Shown: positions 13,188 through 25,308 of the stretch, in pieces
Layout of the letters: every line of letters starts with the position of its first letter
How positions within the stretch are numbered: position 1 is the stretch's first letter
Assembly: GCA_036768485.1 (NCBI GenBank)
Contig: JAVLUZ010000341.1
Location: forward strand, 772,234-836,233
Length of the DNA stretch: 64,000 bases
Origin: Mermis nigrescens
Lineage: Eukaryota; Nematoda; Enoplea; Mermithida; Mermithidae
Direction: 5' to 3'
Position numbers and translations under genes: made by a program
The notes under the pieces: generated by a model
Told to the model about the DNA's origin: nothing
Databases searched by the model: none
What the model saw: only the letters and a program-made list of their open reading frames with translations

Positions 13188-16100
13188 GTATGAGGCAAAC
13201 GCTCTTGACGCACAGAATCAGGTTTTTGACCAATTTTCATGTTAGCGTAATATGTAATCAAAGTACTCCATTTCTTGTAAAATCAGGTAGTTGCTAATAG
13301 TCGCTGGAATGTGTTTTTATCGCTTGTGTCTTATCTCTCGCAAATAATCTCTAAAGTATACATAGTGCAATACGTTTTTACAATTAGCGCCAAATCACGC
13401 TTACATGCTCGTGTACCAAGTGGTTTTTTACGCCGACTATTCGATCAAAAAAAGAAACGTTCATAGACCACTGGCTCGTTGTTTAGTAAAGCAGAATCAG
13501 TTTTATCCCCAATGCAATCTCGGTCTCGTGCTATTTACCCGTTATTATTGCATCTATTTTATATTTCCACCGGGACCTTTCAGGTAAGTCAATAGTTCCT
13601 TTACTTACATATGTATAGTGTCATGCAAAGTTGCAATAAAGTCTATTTACCTCAGTGCGTTTGTGCTTACTTTTGACGTTTACAATACATTGGATGGTGT
13701 CAGAAGCAATATCAGACTAATGTTGACAGTTATTAAGTTAAAGCCGGTACGTCGTCGCTTTTTATCAACATTCTCAATAAGTACGGTGATTAATTTATTT
13801 CACCTGTATCTTTTTGCTGATAATGCGCACCATCTTTATGCTGTATATGAAAGGTACATACGTGTGCGGATTGTGATAATATTTTAATCATCTGACCAAA
13901 GAGATTAAATATTGCAATCAATATTTCATTTATTACTTCACCGAAATAATTAAGCGTGATAAGCGGTTTTAATTCGGTTACCATTTTTGTTGTTTATGAA
14001 CCTTTTCAATGTTACTGGTTGTTTTGGCATGGAATTGCTGCTTGGAAAAGACTAAGAATTAAATTTTTTAAGTGCACTGATGTGCTGACTAGTTAGCCTC
14101 TAATGATGATGATGAGTGGTGCCTTCATATGCTTTTAATTATATTCCAAAGTTTTAGCTAACATATTGCTAAATACCGCTGCTGCCATGACTAATTAGAG
14201 GACTGTATAATTTTCTCGAAGGTCACTGGTTGCTTGCGGTCAGCAAGCTGATTGACTACGCCGACGTGCATATTATAATGTGGCCCAATGTAATAATTCA
14301 AGCGACCTTATACTAAGGAGCGTTTATAACCGACTCCTAACACGAACGTAAATGAACATAAAGTAATTCGATGTTATTTACCGATTTACATAAATAACTC
14401 GGCGTCAGTAGACGCGCACATTAACTAAAATAAACAATATTAGTACAGTTATGCAAATATAAATAAGGAACATGAACGTGGATATTACAGCACACACGTT
14501 ATATCAGGTTGCGTGCATTAGTAAAGAAACACTTCTCATTACACATGTTTTCACTGGCTTTTTATGTTGTAGGAAGTAGAGTTTCGCGGACGTGAAGATC
14601 TCTCGATAAAAGAATAATAAAATTCGCAGAGAACATATGTCTAATAGTTAAATTGGCTGAAACCGTTGACTCGCCCGTCAAGCGATACCACCCAGAGATG
14701 CATCGGTTCCACCACACTGAAAGCCAAATTTTTTCTGATAAAAGGAGTCGAATTTTAAGTTTCGTTCCTATGTCTTGTGAAGGTTAAACGTGGTTTGAGA
14801 TCACGTTGCTCGGGAAACCAAAGTCCGAATTGTTTCCGTGCTTCCTGCTCGGCCAATGGTCACGCTACATTGACGGGGCAAAAGGATAAGTTTCCCGTGA
14901 AAAATAAGGCAAAACTAAAACCAGAAACTGACAAAATTCACAATTTTCTTACAAAACTGCTTCAATTCGATGAGAAACGGTGAATCAAGAAAGAATTCGC
15001 GCTACTTTAACGTTCATATTTTTAAGCCTCTTTAGGTTCAAAGTTCAATAGAGCTCTCTGGCTGACCTCGCTCCCCACAAACCGGGGGTTGAATCTCCTA
15101 GACCCGCCATGCTACCCGAATATTTATTTTGACAACAGCGTTTCATCTCTATGCGCGCATAAAATGGATTAACGCGTTAATCTTTCTTTACTTTCCCTGT
15201 TCTGATTCTTCTCGTTTCCCATTATTTTTGAATTTCTAATTTCCACTCAATCAAGATTTGCAAATATTGACTAAAATCTGTTTGCAAGGACGGGAAAATC
15301 AAAGTTATTTTCAAATGGTCCAATGAGGAAATTCTATAAGAATTTACCGCCTCCTGCATTCTGCAACAAAGTAATACAAATATTTTGCCTGCATCTTGCG
15401 CTTTTTAGCATTAATTAAGCACCCTGCGAAAACTAACCTTCGTTTACCTTTCCAGACATTAAGATAATTAGGAAAACAAACTGTTCTCCAGCGGATTAAG
15501 GGATTAACCTATGTCCACGAAAAACATAGCAGACCAACAGGTAGACATATTGCGTATTGCAGTCTGGATAGCCTAACTGAACTCTGCATGACCTGCTGTA
15601 TTTTTCATCCTAAAGCACTAACTCCCTTTAATGTAGGGCACCACCCGCGACTGAAAGTAAAGAGGATTGATTTTATTTGAAGCGATTAACTACGCATGGC
15701 AGTCAAGTCATTAGAAGGCCTACCTATATAATAATTCCATGAATTCCTATTAGGTATGGATCGATCTAGAAAATTGTGCGAATGAATTTCAATTACACTC
15801 TAAAATATAATGAAATCGTCGTAAGAAGAAAGTACCTACTTTACAAGAGTAGTTGAAGAGGAAGGCAATCGCTTAGTTTTCCCTTCCAGTTCTTAGAAAT
15901 TTGCTGTCATTTAACTTTATTAGTCCTTTGGCTATTTTTATTGATTAACCGTTGGTTAATGGCAGGTAAAAATGAGATTTTGACCGCATTATTTGGAGCC
16001 GAAGTCTTATTTTTATGTGTCAACGTGCGCACTGCTGTTTATTCATATTCTTTTACTCAAATATTGCATATTTTGTCTCAACACCAAATCATCAAAATTA

Positions 16101-16420
16101 CTGAAATTCGCATTATCAGTTGTCATGATTTTGTATACGGACCTTTTCCGACTGGTTCTTGATTTCGTTTTATTCGAGTTAGGGTGGCTATGTAACTATC
16201 CTGCAGTGTTTATCAATTGTAGCTTCTTGATAATCGTCTAAATTTATTAAAAATTTGTGAAATCGCAGTTTTTTCAATAAAAAAAATTGAATTCCATACT
16301 TTTGTTAAAAGCGAGCGAGTTGGTACTTCTACGGGATTATCATCTAACTTGATTATATGTTGAAATCATTCTTTATATCCAGCTTTTTTGTTCTTATTTC
16401 TGTATTGTCCTAACTGACAG
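13188..16420. other. Long stretch without a recognised gene
   Basis: No repeat family matching the rest of the window was seen, so this could be old unique DNA. One weak candidate frame at 14759-14983 is listed separately. Short frames at 13405, 13618 and 15941 lack coding character. Confidence 0.35.
14759..14983 (+). CDS. Weak candidate exon, Lys-rich
   Basis: An open frame runs from after a stop at 14756-14758 to TGA 14981-14983, about 74 codons with no ATG start. It could begin at the acceptor-like TTTTAAG. The translation is Lys- and Ser-rich and more coding-like in composition than its surroundings. I recognise no family and see no partner exons. It may be chance. Confidence 0.2.
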   Translation, partial: VSFLCLVKVKRGLRSRCSGNQSPNCFRASCSANGHATLTGQKDKFPVKNKAKLKPETDKIHNFLTKLLQFDEKR

Positions 16421-16428
16421 CCAATCTG

Positions 16429-17975
16429 ATGATAAATTCGGTACTGTCCGGGTTGGCCGTCTGTCCTATGTGGCCGTCCCCTCCAGCCTGTCCTTGTGGC
16501 CGTCCCTCCAGTTTGTTACATTTTCCTAAGATGGCCGTCCTTTCTATGTGGCCGCCCGTCAGGGAGCGCCGCCCCAATTGGCTAGATGGCCTAACCACTC
16601 TGTCACGTTCCTTTCTGCTCCAATTCACTGACTGTCCCGATTTCTTCTTTTAAGAATAGAACAGGTCAGTTTTAGATTGCCCACAATCCCCTTTCTCCGA
16701 CCGTCTCGATTTCCAGACTTCTATGATAATCGTTTTTAGCTTAAGGGTGATCCTTGGATTTGTTTTAGTGAGTATCATAAAGGAATGTGACTTATTTAAT
16801 GTATGAATTATTATGCCACTATTCTCGCTTAACCAAAAAAGTTTTTGCTTAGTTATTTATTTGAGTTTTGGTCGACCTTTTCTACCTACTAAACTTCTCT
16901 GACGCAGTAAAAGAGTTATTGTGAATCGTTGTAACGAATTTTGCCTCACCAAAATCATTCATGGTTTCAAGCAACCACCACCTCACAACAAAATTAGAAT
17001 ACTCGAATAAAATTGAAAATATGCTTTTTGTTGAGGGAACATCCTACGCACGCATTTTGTTTCACAAGTGCATGACAGAATAAAAAACATGCATAAAACG
17101 AAGTACTTTTCTTATTGTGCGAGATGTTTATCAATTATAGTCTGTTTCATTTAACTTTGCTGTTTTCTTTTAAATTTTTCCGCGAATCAGGCTACAAAGT
17201 GGTTTAAAATTTTGATTCAGTAATGCTGCTTAACAACGACATACGTCTCTATATGACTCGATATACTGTATAATATCATATTTACCGTACTAGTTTAAAA
17301 CACTTTTGTAGTCACCTTAGATTTTTACAAAACCTTAAAGCTAAATGAAACGGACTATAGATGCATCTCTACTACAGAGAATGCCATATGTGACACTCGT
17401 CTGAGTTAAATTTAATTAATATTGTCACAATATAACGTAACATTTAAAGGAAACTGAATAAAGCACGGACGGCCACTCTAGACTGTATAATTAAGCCATA
17501 TTTTACTGTGGACGGCCATCCTAGATGGGTGGCCAGCACACCTGGGCGTGGGGGGTTTGGGGGGGGGTATGCACCCCCAGAAACCAAAATACCCCTCCAG
17601 AAATCAAAATAACCCCCCCCCAGAATTCAATTTTTGAAAATTTTTTTTCGTTTTTTTCGCAATTTTTGATGCCAATGGATAGTGCTTGATGAGAAACGTC
17701 GAAAAATGGTGTTTTTATTGCCATACCACCATTTTTAAGGCCATTTTTCGACCTTCAAAAAAATCTTGCACCCCCAGAATTTTCTTGCTGCCCACGTATG
17801 GTGGCCAGCCTGGATGGACGGCCAGGCTGGATGGGCAGCCTTCCTGGAAAATTTAAGCCCTAGTTTTGCACTTATACAGCATGGGACGGCCAACCCGGAT
17901 GGACGGCTGGGCTGGACGGACGACCAAGCTGGACGGGCGGCCACCCTGGACGGACGGCCACCTGGACACAATCAG
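16429..17975. mobile_element. Element with GGCCGTCC/GGACGGCC subterminal repeats
   Basis: 16440-16600 holds GTGGCCGTCC-type units, and 17465-17520 plus 17801-17965 hold the complementary GGACGGCCA units, so two arrays face each other across about 0.9 kb. The outer edges CTGTCCGGGTTGGCCGTC and (reverse complement of the right edge) GTGTCCAGGTGGCCGTCC look like degenerate TIRs. No clear TSD was found. The right array is split by a MITE-A at 17537-17800. The frames at 16410-16653 and 17735-18098 are products of the repeats. Confidence 0.6.
17537..17800 (-). mobile_element. MITE-A full-length copy inside the GGACGGCC array
   Basis: The 264-bp element runs from CACACCTGGGCGTGG to TGCTGCCCACGTATG. 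It has a perfect 8-bp TSD, GTGGCCAG, at 17529-17536 and 17801-17808. It interrupts the right repeat array, so it is younger than that element. Confidence 0.93.
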
Positions 17976-17984
17976 AAATTTAAA

Positions 17985-19723
17985 GGTCAGGAACTCACCA
18001 GAACATATGATTTACAGCGGACGCTTAAGATTTCATACAACCCTTACCACTATAAAATTCACACGGAGTCAAATCAGATAAGCGACGTTCTCTTTTGAGT
18101 CCATGTGATTGCTCGCATGATTTAACCCGATTCAACTTTTTCTTGGGCTTTTTCAGGCTTCAAATGCACACGAAAAGTCCCGCTAGTATTCCTGACTTAA
18201 AAATAGAGCTAAATTGATTTCCAGGAAAGTCACTTCCGTTATGAAATTGAAACAGTGCTGGATATAAGGAATGGCTACAGCGCATGTGAGTAGGATGGTG
18301 ATCCCATAAAAGTAGCGTAGTATTTGATTAGTTTGCATGCTTACAAAAAAATTGAAACTTGCTTTTTTTATTAGATAGTCTATTTGGCTGAATTTTAATC
18401 GAATTTATTATTGAGAAAGTTATAGTTGAAAAACACTATGGATAGTTAGGTGGCCCACCTGATTTATTCTCTATTACTAAAGAAACAAATTACGACCAAT
18501 CATAATGAAGCAATCGTACTTCCTTCTAGAAGGCTCTAAATAAAAAAGTTTTTTGTGTAAGTATTTCAGCACTTGAACCATTTTTCCTGAAGTCTCTAAA
18601 AGCCAATAAATTAACGAAAAAAGGCGATCGCGTAGCAATTTTGTTTCTTACGATTTCTCACGATCGTTGTCCGAAATAGGCTCGAAAATCTTTACTGTAC
18701 TTTACTGTAGTATAGAAAATAGGCTCGAAAATATCTTTCGGGAGATGTGAATGGTTACAAAATTTTTCAATGATTCTTTTTAATCTTCGCGAAATATTTG
18801 CCTTATTTTGTCATGCTTATTCCTCTAAAAAATAGGCTGCTTATCTTCATCGGAAATGACAAAGATTATGTGCGAAGCTTTTCAACGCAATTAGATACGG
18901 AAATCATTTTCGCATCGCCGATGATTCATCTTCATAGCATTGCAAATTGATTTATCCGCTGATTTATCTATTAATCGATCTTTTTTGTCTTATTGTTTAG
19001 TATGCCAAATCGAATACAAGGTGAAAATGATTCGTGCCTGCAACAAAAATAACTATCTAAATTGCATTGCTTTTTGAAAACAACGAGGAAATTGATTCTT
19101 GATAATTTCCAGGAATCAAATTGAGTCGGATAAACTATAGTCTCAATCATGCATGGACAGCAGCCGAAATTCTGGGGTCTGATGGGGGGGGGGGGTAAAA
19201 AACGCCAGAAATACAATCCTGAAGGTCTATGAGTTTCAAACCCCCACGCTCGCGCACGTTACAAATTTTCATTGTCCAATAAGTCGCTTACATGAGCTTG
19301 AATGACCTTTTAAGACAATATCTGATATATGTAAAAATTCAAAGGGCATCACAACAGCCAACACAATTTGTGGTTGATTGTTACCCTAGAAAATTATCCG
19401 TTACATTTTTTGTGGTCTAGACCCCAAAACCTCATGTGTATGTCCGTCTACCGAATCTAATTCTTAAATGAAGCATGCTAATCATGCTAATTGGTTTTCG
19501 AGGCCGATTATCGTCGTTTCCGCGTCGCGTTTTTTACCGATAATTATTAATCGTTTATTTCGGTGATTTATCATTCTGTGATCAATGTGAAACTGGTGCG
19601 GTAATGCGTTCGACTCCGATTCGTGGATTAAATGCAAGTTTCCGTCTGAAACCAATTTGTTACATTATTTTGGGACTAACTGAACCAGAATTTTGGTATC
19701 GCTTGCAGTAATATGTTTAGACG
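17985..19723. other. Unassigned stretch with a MITE-A fragment
   Basis: No gene seen. At about 19146-19195 a fragment CATGGACAGCAGCCGAAATT followed by a 12-base G run resembles the start of MITE-A or a relative. Confidence 0.4.
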
Positions 19724-19731
19724 GAGGCAAG

Positions 19732-20264
19732 CATACCTGGGCGTGGGTGGTTGGGGGGTGCACCATAGGTGGGCGGCACCTAAGCTTTGGGGGAATGCAA
19801 GATTTTTTCAAAGGTCAAAAAATGGCCTTAAAAATGGTGGTATGGCGAAAAACACCATTATTCAACGTTTCTCATCGAACACTATCCATTGGCATCAAAA
19901 AATTGCGAAAGAAACAAAAAAAAAATTCAAAAATTTATCGAATTCTGGGGGTATTTTGGTTTCTGGGGGGGCTTTTTGGTTTCTGGGGGTGCATACTCCC
20001 CAAACCCCCACGCCCAGGTATGGTATGCATCCTCTAGAAACCAGAATACCCCACTAGAAACCAAAATAACCCCAGAAACCAAAATACCCCCCAGAATTCA
20101 ATTTTTGAAAATTTTTTCCTTTTTCACGCAATTTTTTGATGCCAATAGATAATTCTCGATGAGAAACGTTGAAAAATGGTGTTTTTCGCCATACACCATT
20201 TTTAAGGCCATTTTTGACCTTTGAAAAATCTTGCACCCCCAGAACATGGTGCCACCCACCTATG
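19732..20264 (-). mobile_element. MITE-A copy interrupted by a second MITE-A
   Basis: The host copy starts CATACCTGGGCGTGG and ends CCACCCACCTATG. The flanking octamers GAGGCAAG (19724-19731) and GTGGCAAG (20265-20272) match at seven of eight positions. Its sequence is broken at 19763/20023 by a complete copy in the opposite orientation. Confidence 0.88.
19764..20022 (+). mobile_element. MITE-A copy nested inside another MITE-A
   Basis: It runs from CATAGGTGGGCGGCACC to CCCAGGTATG. The right flank GTATGCAT and left flank GGGTGCAC fit duplication of the GTATGCAC site of the host MITE with later change. The two overlapping 114-residue frames here are translations of the MITE, not genes. Confidence 0.85.
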
Positions 20265-20272
20265 GTGGCAAG

Positions 20273-21842
20273 GCAATTTGGGGGCAAGATCGTACGGTAA
20301 CTTAAATTTGGCGCTCATCGTTAGCAGGCATTGTCATGTACAACTGAAAAAACCGATCTCGATACTTCGTTGCATTGATTTATAATCGATATTCATGTAT
20401 TATTATTAATTATCGACCGATCTTTGCCCCTATTGCAGATGGCAGATTCTGCCGGATGATGAAAATATTGAACATTAAACAGCTGTGTAGCGTTCATTTT
20501 GCAAGAGCCAATGATATGCAAATATGGACTTTGAAACGAGCGCTGTGTTTTATAAGGTCCAAATTCTGCTGTTTCTCTCGAGGGTATTGTTGTGACGACA
20601 CTCATTTTTGCATTTGAATTTATTCTTACTCAAGTGTGAGCACTACGGGCGCAAAGGTTTGGAAAGTTTTGACCTGTTTTTTGAACCCAAAATACTTAAC
20701 CCGCATACTCGATTTCATTCTTGAAAAATTTTCCGTTTGTCGTGATTTTTGATGCGATGATAGGAATTATATTATCAACCTCTATTATGTCACCTTTTTT
20801 GCGATCTTTGAAATTTTACACTCCCGGTCCCGTCAACTATCACCATGATTTGGGCATTGCTTGCCGCCCACTTATGATAGCTATGCTTATTTCGGGAAGC
20901 CAAATCTTGTATCAGTTAGACTTTCGTTCTCTTCGTGCGAGTTATCAAGGCTTTCAATGAAGCACACGTCCTACTTAGACATACATGCACGTAGGGGTTG
21001 GGGTCTCTAGACCCCAGAATGGAAAAAATGTGAAATTTTCTGGGGGAAATGGAAAGCCAAACGTGGATGGAAATTTAAAATTATATTCAAAAGTGTTTGA
21101 ATGAATTGACCAGAAACTGTGGAACAACAGTTATTACGCTATTTTAGCATTTATACCAGTTTTTGAGGTCATTTTGGTTCAAAAAGCACAATTTTTACCT
21201 CCCCCCGATCGGTCATGCTGCGCATCAGTTGTCCTTCCTATCTACCTACTGACTGATGCTTCGCATCTCAAAACATTTAGCCAGGCAAAGCATACATGTG
21301 TTTCTCTTTGTGCACGTAAATAGTTCGTTTTTACGCGCTCAAGATGCTATACCATGTCTCCTCGCTTAATATGATTGACGCTCCGCCGCCTTTGAGCGTT
21401 GCAATTTGTTTCTTATCTATTCAAATTTTTAGCGTAGAATTTTGTGGTAAATCTGTCTGGTTTAGTTCGATTAGTTTTAGTGTGTGGAGTGCTAAAATTG
21501 AGTCGTTTCGGTTCACCTGTCGTTCCTGCGTTATGTAACGAACGATATTTGTTCAATCGTTCGTATTTTATAACATTACTGACGATACGTTCGAAGCAGG
21601 AGTAGGCTCCTCTGTTTCATTTATCCGAGAGTTTTTTCAGTAAATGTTTTCGGAGCCTAAAGTAGCCCTTCCTTCTTATTTACTGTAGGTCGCTAGATCT
21701 CACTGTAGCTACATGCGTAGCAAAGAAGGGTTTTTCAATAACATTTTTTGCGGCATAATTTATTCTCTCTTCCAGCAGATCAATCAACTTACAGGTAAAA
21801 TCGCGCATTCAGCTCATGCTAAGTTGACACGAGCGCCGCGAA
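20273..21842. other. Unassigned stretch
   Basis: No recognised repeat or gene. Short frames at 20375, 20721 and 21344 have no coding signature I trust. Confidence 0.35.
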
Positions 21843-21920
21843 CTCCCGCATAGCTCAGTGGTAAAACGTCTGCTTGTCGTCGAAGCAAGCCCGGGTTCGA
21901 TTCCAGCCGTCAGCTTTTTA
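21843..21920 (+). tRNA. tRNA-like sequence (degenerate tRNA or SINE head)
   Basis: The segment has a good internal A box (TAGCTCAGTGGT), a B box (GGTTCGATTCC) at normal spacing, and a T run at 21916-21920 that would end Pol III transcription. A perfect 5-bp anticodon stem TGCTT/AAGCA encloses GTCGTCG, giving anticodon CGT (Thr) if read normally. The acceptor, D and T stems pair poorly, and position 37 is not a purine. I therefore think it is a tRNA pseudogene or a tRNA-derived SINE head rather than a working tRNA. Confidence 0.45.
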
Positions 21921-23795
21921 TTTAGCGCACTTACCGTAGTATGTCCCAGCACTGATTAAATGCCTAATTAAATTTATACGAACGGATTAGTGCATTAAAA
22001 ATGGAAGAATACCAGCCGCTCGCCCTCACTGAGCTGATCTGACGAATTACAGTAAATCATCTTGTTTCGCTTACTGTAGCCCTAAAAAACTACTAAAAAG
22101 CTCTCGAATAAATGAAACAGACTGTAGCTGGATTCTGACTGTGATATATTCAATAAGTTATCAAAGATTTTTCACTCAAGCTTTATCATTTTTATCAAAA
22201 AAATTGTGAAAAAATCGAAAATTTTCAGAAATTAACTTTCGCGGATCTGTTAGACTTATTGGATTCTGGACTGAAAATGAATAAAAATTCAAATTTCTTG
22301 TCCTAATTTTTTTATTCTGATATGAAGGTATTAACACAGTTAGGATCTCCGCGTCTTCTGATTCGCTGCCGCCTCATGTAGTCTGTCTCATGAAACTTTG
22401 TGCGCAGGAAGAAATTTTCAGTACCTATACCAGAAAGTGGCTGAAAAAGTGTTTTTTCAAGAATGCTGAAGTTTCCTCGATTTGTAGAAAGAAATTTTCT
22501 GTAAGCGTCTCACTGATAAGAATTAAATTTTGCAATTCGGAGAATTAAATATAAATTATGTTGCCAAGAATTCTCAAAATTAAAATCGGGAGGTTCCGTG
22601 ATGCAGACTGCAGTCATTGTTTTGTTTCTCACAGCTCGGTCCCTCTATAGCACGATATTTCAAAATTTGGTTTTAATTAACAAAGTGCGCATGAAAAAAA
22701 TATTCTTAGAATGCTGACAAAAGAAAATAATGACCTGTCAAAAGTTCATTTATTTCAGATATTGAAATCGAGATACTTGGAATTCGATTTTTAAACAGCT
22801 AATTAGATTCGTTGACTGAACGTACTGGCCAGACGATTATCGGATCACGTCATTTTCAGCGTACAATAAATTTCTGATTTGCAGGTTAGTAATTTCCTGA
22901 ATATTACCAAGTTAGCAGAGTGAACCAAAAAAATTATAAATTGAGCTGATGGCTCTAAAGATAAAGTGAAAGATTCTCTCAATTATTTTGACACTGAACC
23001 TCAGAATTTGAATAACCTTTTCAAAAATCAACTTTAAAAAAGGTTTTCTGCAGTATACCTACAAAAATGTCGAAATTTCGCCCTTTCAGAGTAAATAAAA
23101 TAAGTTCACATGATAAATGTCTGGAGTTTGCCAGAATAGTTGCATTTAGACATGATGTAAACAAAAGCTTAGCCTGATATAATTTGTGCAGCAGTCCCTT
23201 CTCGGTCAAACTCGTTGGTGAACATGGATTGTAAGCAACTTTGTCTTAGTTTTTATACGTAGCTTTTGCTGTTTTATGCATTTACGTTGTAAATAAGATA
23301 AGTAAGTACCTATGTATATATCGCCTGAGAATTCTTCGCATGCTAGATTTATAGGCATATTATGTACTATAACATGGAAGAGAGGAGCGGATAAAGCCGT
23401 CGTCCTCGTTGATTGTCTAAGGTATTGGTGCTTTCAAATAACCCTGCCCAAATTTTTTGTTAATGAAATACAGTTTTCTGCTGCTTTTTCAAATAGGACT
23501 TTCTGCAACCATTGAAGCTTGATAAACAAAGTCTTCGCCTCTTCCCCGAGTGTTTGTTCTCCCGTTTCGTTAGACCGTTCAGCGTTCATTGGTTGAACAT
23601 TTGTTCGGTTTATAAGCGGTCGTTTATAATCCATTTTACTGGTTTTCCTTCAAGAATTTTTATTGTTGTAAATTAACATAGGATGAATATGGATCGATTC
23701 AAAGCGATTAAGCTAATGTTGGCTTACAACATCTGAAACTCATAAAGTGAAGGCGCGAGCTTGTGTGAAACGTGCTATAAGCCGTAGTCTGAAGC
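21921..23795. other. Unassigned AT-rich stretch
   Basis: No gene, transposon end or tandem repeat that I can support. Confidence 0.3.
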
Positions 23796-23803
23796 CTTGT
23801 TCA

Positions 23804-24038
23804 CATACATGGGTGTGGGGGTTTTGGAGGTATGCACCTCCAGAAACCAAAATACCCGGCCCCAGAATTCTATTTTTGGAATTTTTTCTTTTTTTTTCTC
23901 GCAATTTTTGATGCCAATGGATAGTGCTCGATGAGAAACGTTGAAAAATGGTGTTTTTTTGCCATACCACAATTTCAAGACCATTTTTTGACCTTTGAAA
24001 AGTCTTGCACCCCAAGAATTTTGCAGCCGCCACCTATG
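23804..24038 (-). mobile_element. MITE-A copy
   Basis: It runs from CATACATGGGTGTGGGGG to CCGCCACCTATG. The flanking octamers CTTGTTCA and CTTGTGCA match at seven of eight positions. The core GATGAGAAACGTTGAAAAAT is intact. Confidence 0.88.
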
Positions 24039-24399
24039 CTTGTGCATAGCTTACAATTTTTGAATCAAACTTGACATTAAAATCGGTTCAAAGTAATGCG
24101 ACAAATGTGGCAAAGTACATAAATAGCGATTCTTTGGAACAATTACATTTTGGTTCGTAAAACTGCTCTACTTTCAACTGCCTAGAAACTCCAGCATTGC
24201 GGTTTTCTTATAAGAATTTTTGTCGGCATAAACTGGCGGTTTACAGTAAATACGCAGTTACTGTCTGGGAACCTTCTCGTGCGAATTCGGTAGCTGATTC
24301 TTCAGTTCTTGTGATATGGCAAAATTCATGCATATTGATATCTTGTGCCATGATGTAAATAAATTTTATGAAGTAAATTATCTGAGATCTGAAAATAAA

Positions 24400-24845
24400 A
24401 AATCTGAGGTGTACTGCAGTAATACCGTAACGTAGGTATAGAACGATGCATGCAGGCTAAAAATAGACAACGGATTTGAGATCAGCAATGTCAATTTACA
24501 ACAATGGCGATTTTATTTTTTAACGAATATGATTTTTTAAAAAGTGTTGAGGTTTACTCTACGTATACTGTAACAACGATGTATGCAGGCCCAAAATGGA
24601 CATTGGATTTAAGATCAGCGATGTCGATTTACCTCATATGGAGATTTTATTTTTCAACGAAAATGATTTTTTAAAAAGTGTTGGGATGTACTGTAGGTAT
24701 ACTCCAACAACGATGCATGCAGGCTGAAAATAGACAACGGATTTGAGATCAGCGATGTCGATTTACTACTACGTCTATTTTATTTTTTAACGAAAATGAT
24801 TTTTTGAAAAGTGTGGACGTACTCCAGTAATACCGGGAACCTCAG
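24400..24845. repeat. Tandem repeat, about 134 bp, three copies
   Basis: The landmark ACGATGCATGCAGG recurs at 24443, 24576 and 24710. Each unit also contains TTTGAGATCAGCGATGTCGA and a TTTTAACGAAAATGATTTTT segment. Copies are diverged, so the array is not recent. Confidence 0.85.
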
Positions 24846-25051
24846 TTCTAAACACCCGAAAATCGTTTACTGAAAGGCGCAAGCTAACCTGTGTGAGGGG
24901 TGTTCATTGTACAGCACAAAATGCGTTTCATTTTTAAGAGCATTGGTGTTAACTGCTGTGGCTGTTTAATTACACGCACCACGGCTGCAAGAGCAGTTTA
25001 AACATAAGCTGATGGTGTACCGCTTATTGCCTTCTTGAGCGCTTTCTTTCT

Positions 25052-25297
25052 TTGCGCTTAACGCATTATTCTGAAAATGGTTTACCTTATTCAAATGTAT
25101 CATTGGAACCCATACGTCACAATGATACCGATGGTTCGCAAATTCAGGTTACAGTCTTTTTCTTGATGTCGCCCTCATTTCATCAGAATAATCACGTGTG
25201 CCTACGTAAAACTGGCGTCCTACCTGACGAGTTTCATTCTACGTCTGTTGACGAAACTTCATTCAAAATGTGTGCTTGCTGTCAGTATAATGTCTGA
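25052..25297 (+). CDS. Weak candidate exon(s)
   Basis: An 81-codon frame with no ATG ends at TGA 25295-25297, just before element C. The sequence is rich in Ser, Asn, Asp and His and of coding-like base composition. A CAG|GTTACAG and a CATTTCATCAG lie inside, so a tiny intron is conceivable. I recognise no domain. Confidence 0.2.
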   Translation: MRLTHYSENGLPYSNVSLEPIRHNDTDGSQIQVTVFFLMSPSFHQNNHVCLRKTGVLPDEFHSTSVDETSFKMCACCQYNV

Positions 25298-25308
25298 AGG
25301 CTTATTAT

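Noticed and set aside
16410..16653. Overlapping frames of 72 and 74 residues on opposite strands
   Set aside because: Both arise from the GC-rich GGCCGTCC repeats.
19693..20152. Two overlapping 114-residue frames sharing motifs with frames near 39.2 and 28.2 kb
   Set aside because: They repeat because MITE-A repeats; the shared peptide is a MITE translation, not a gene family.
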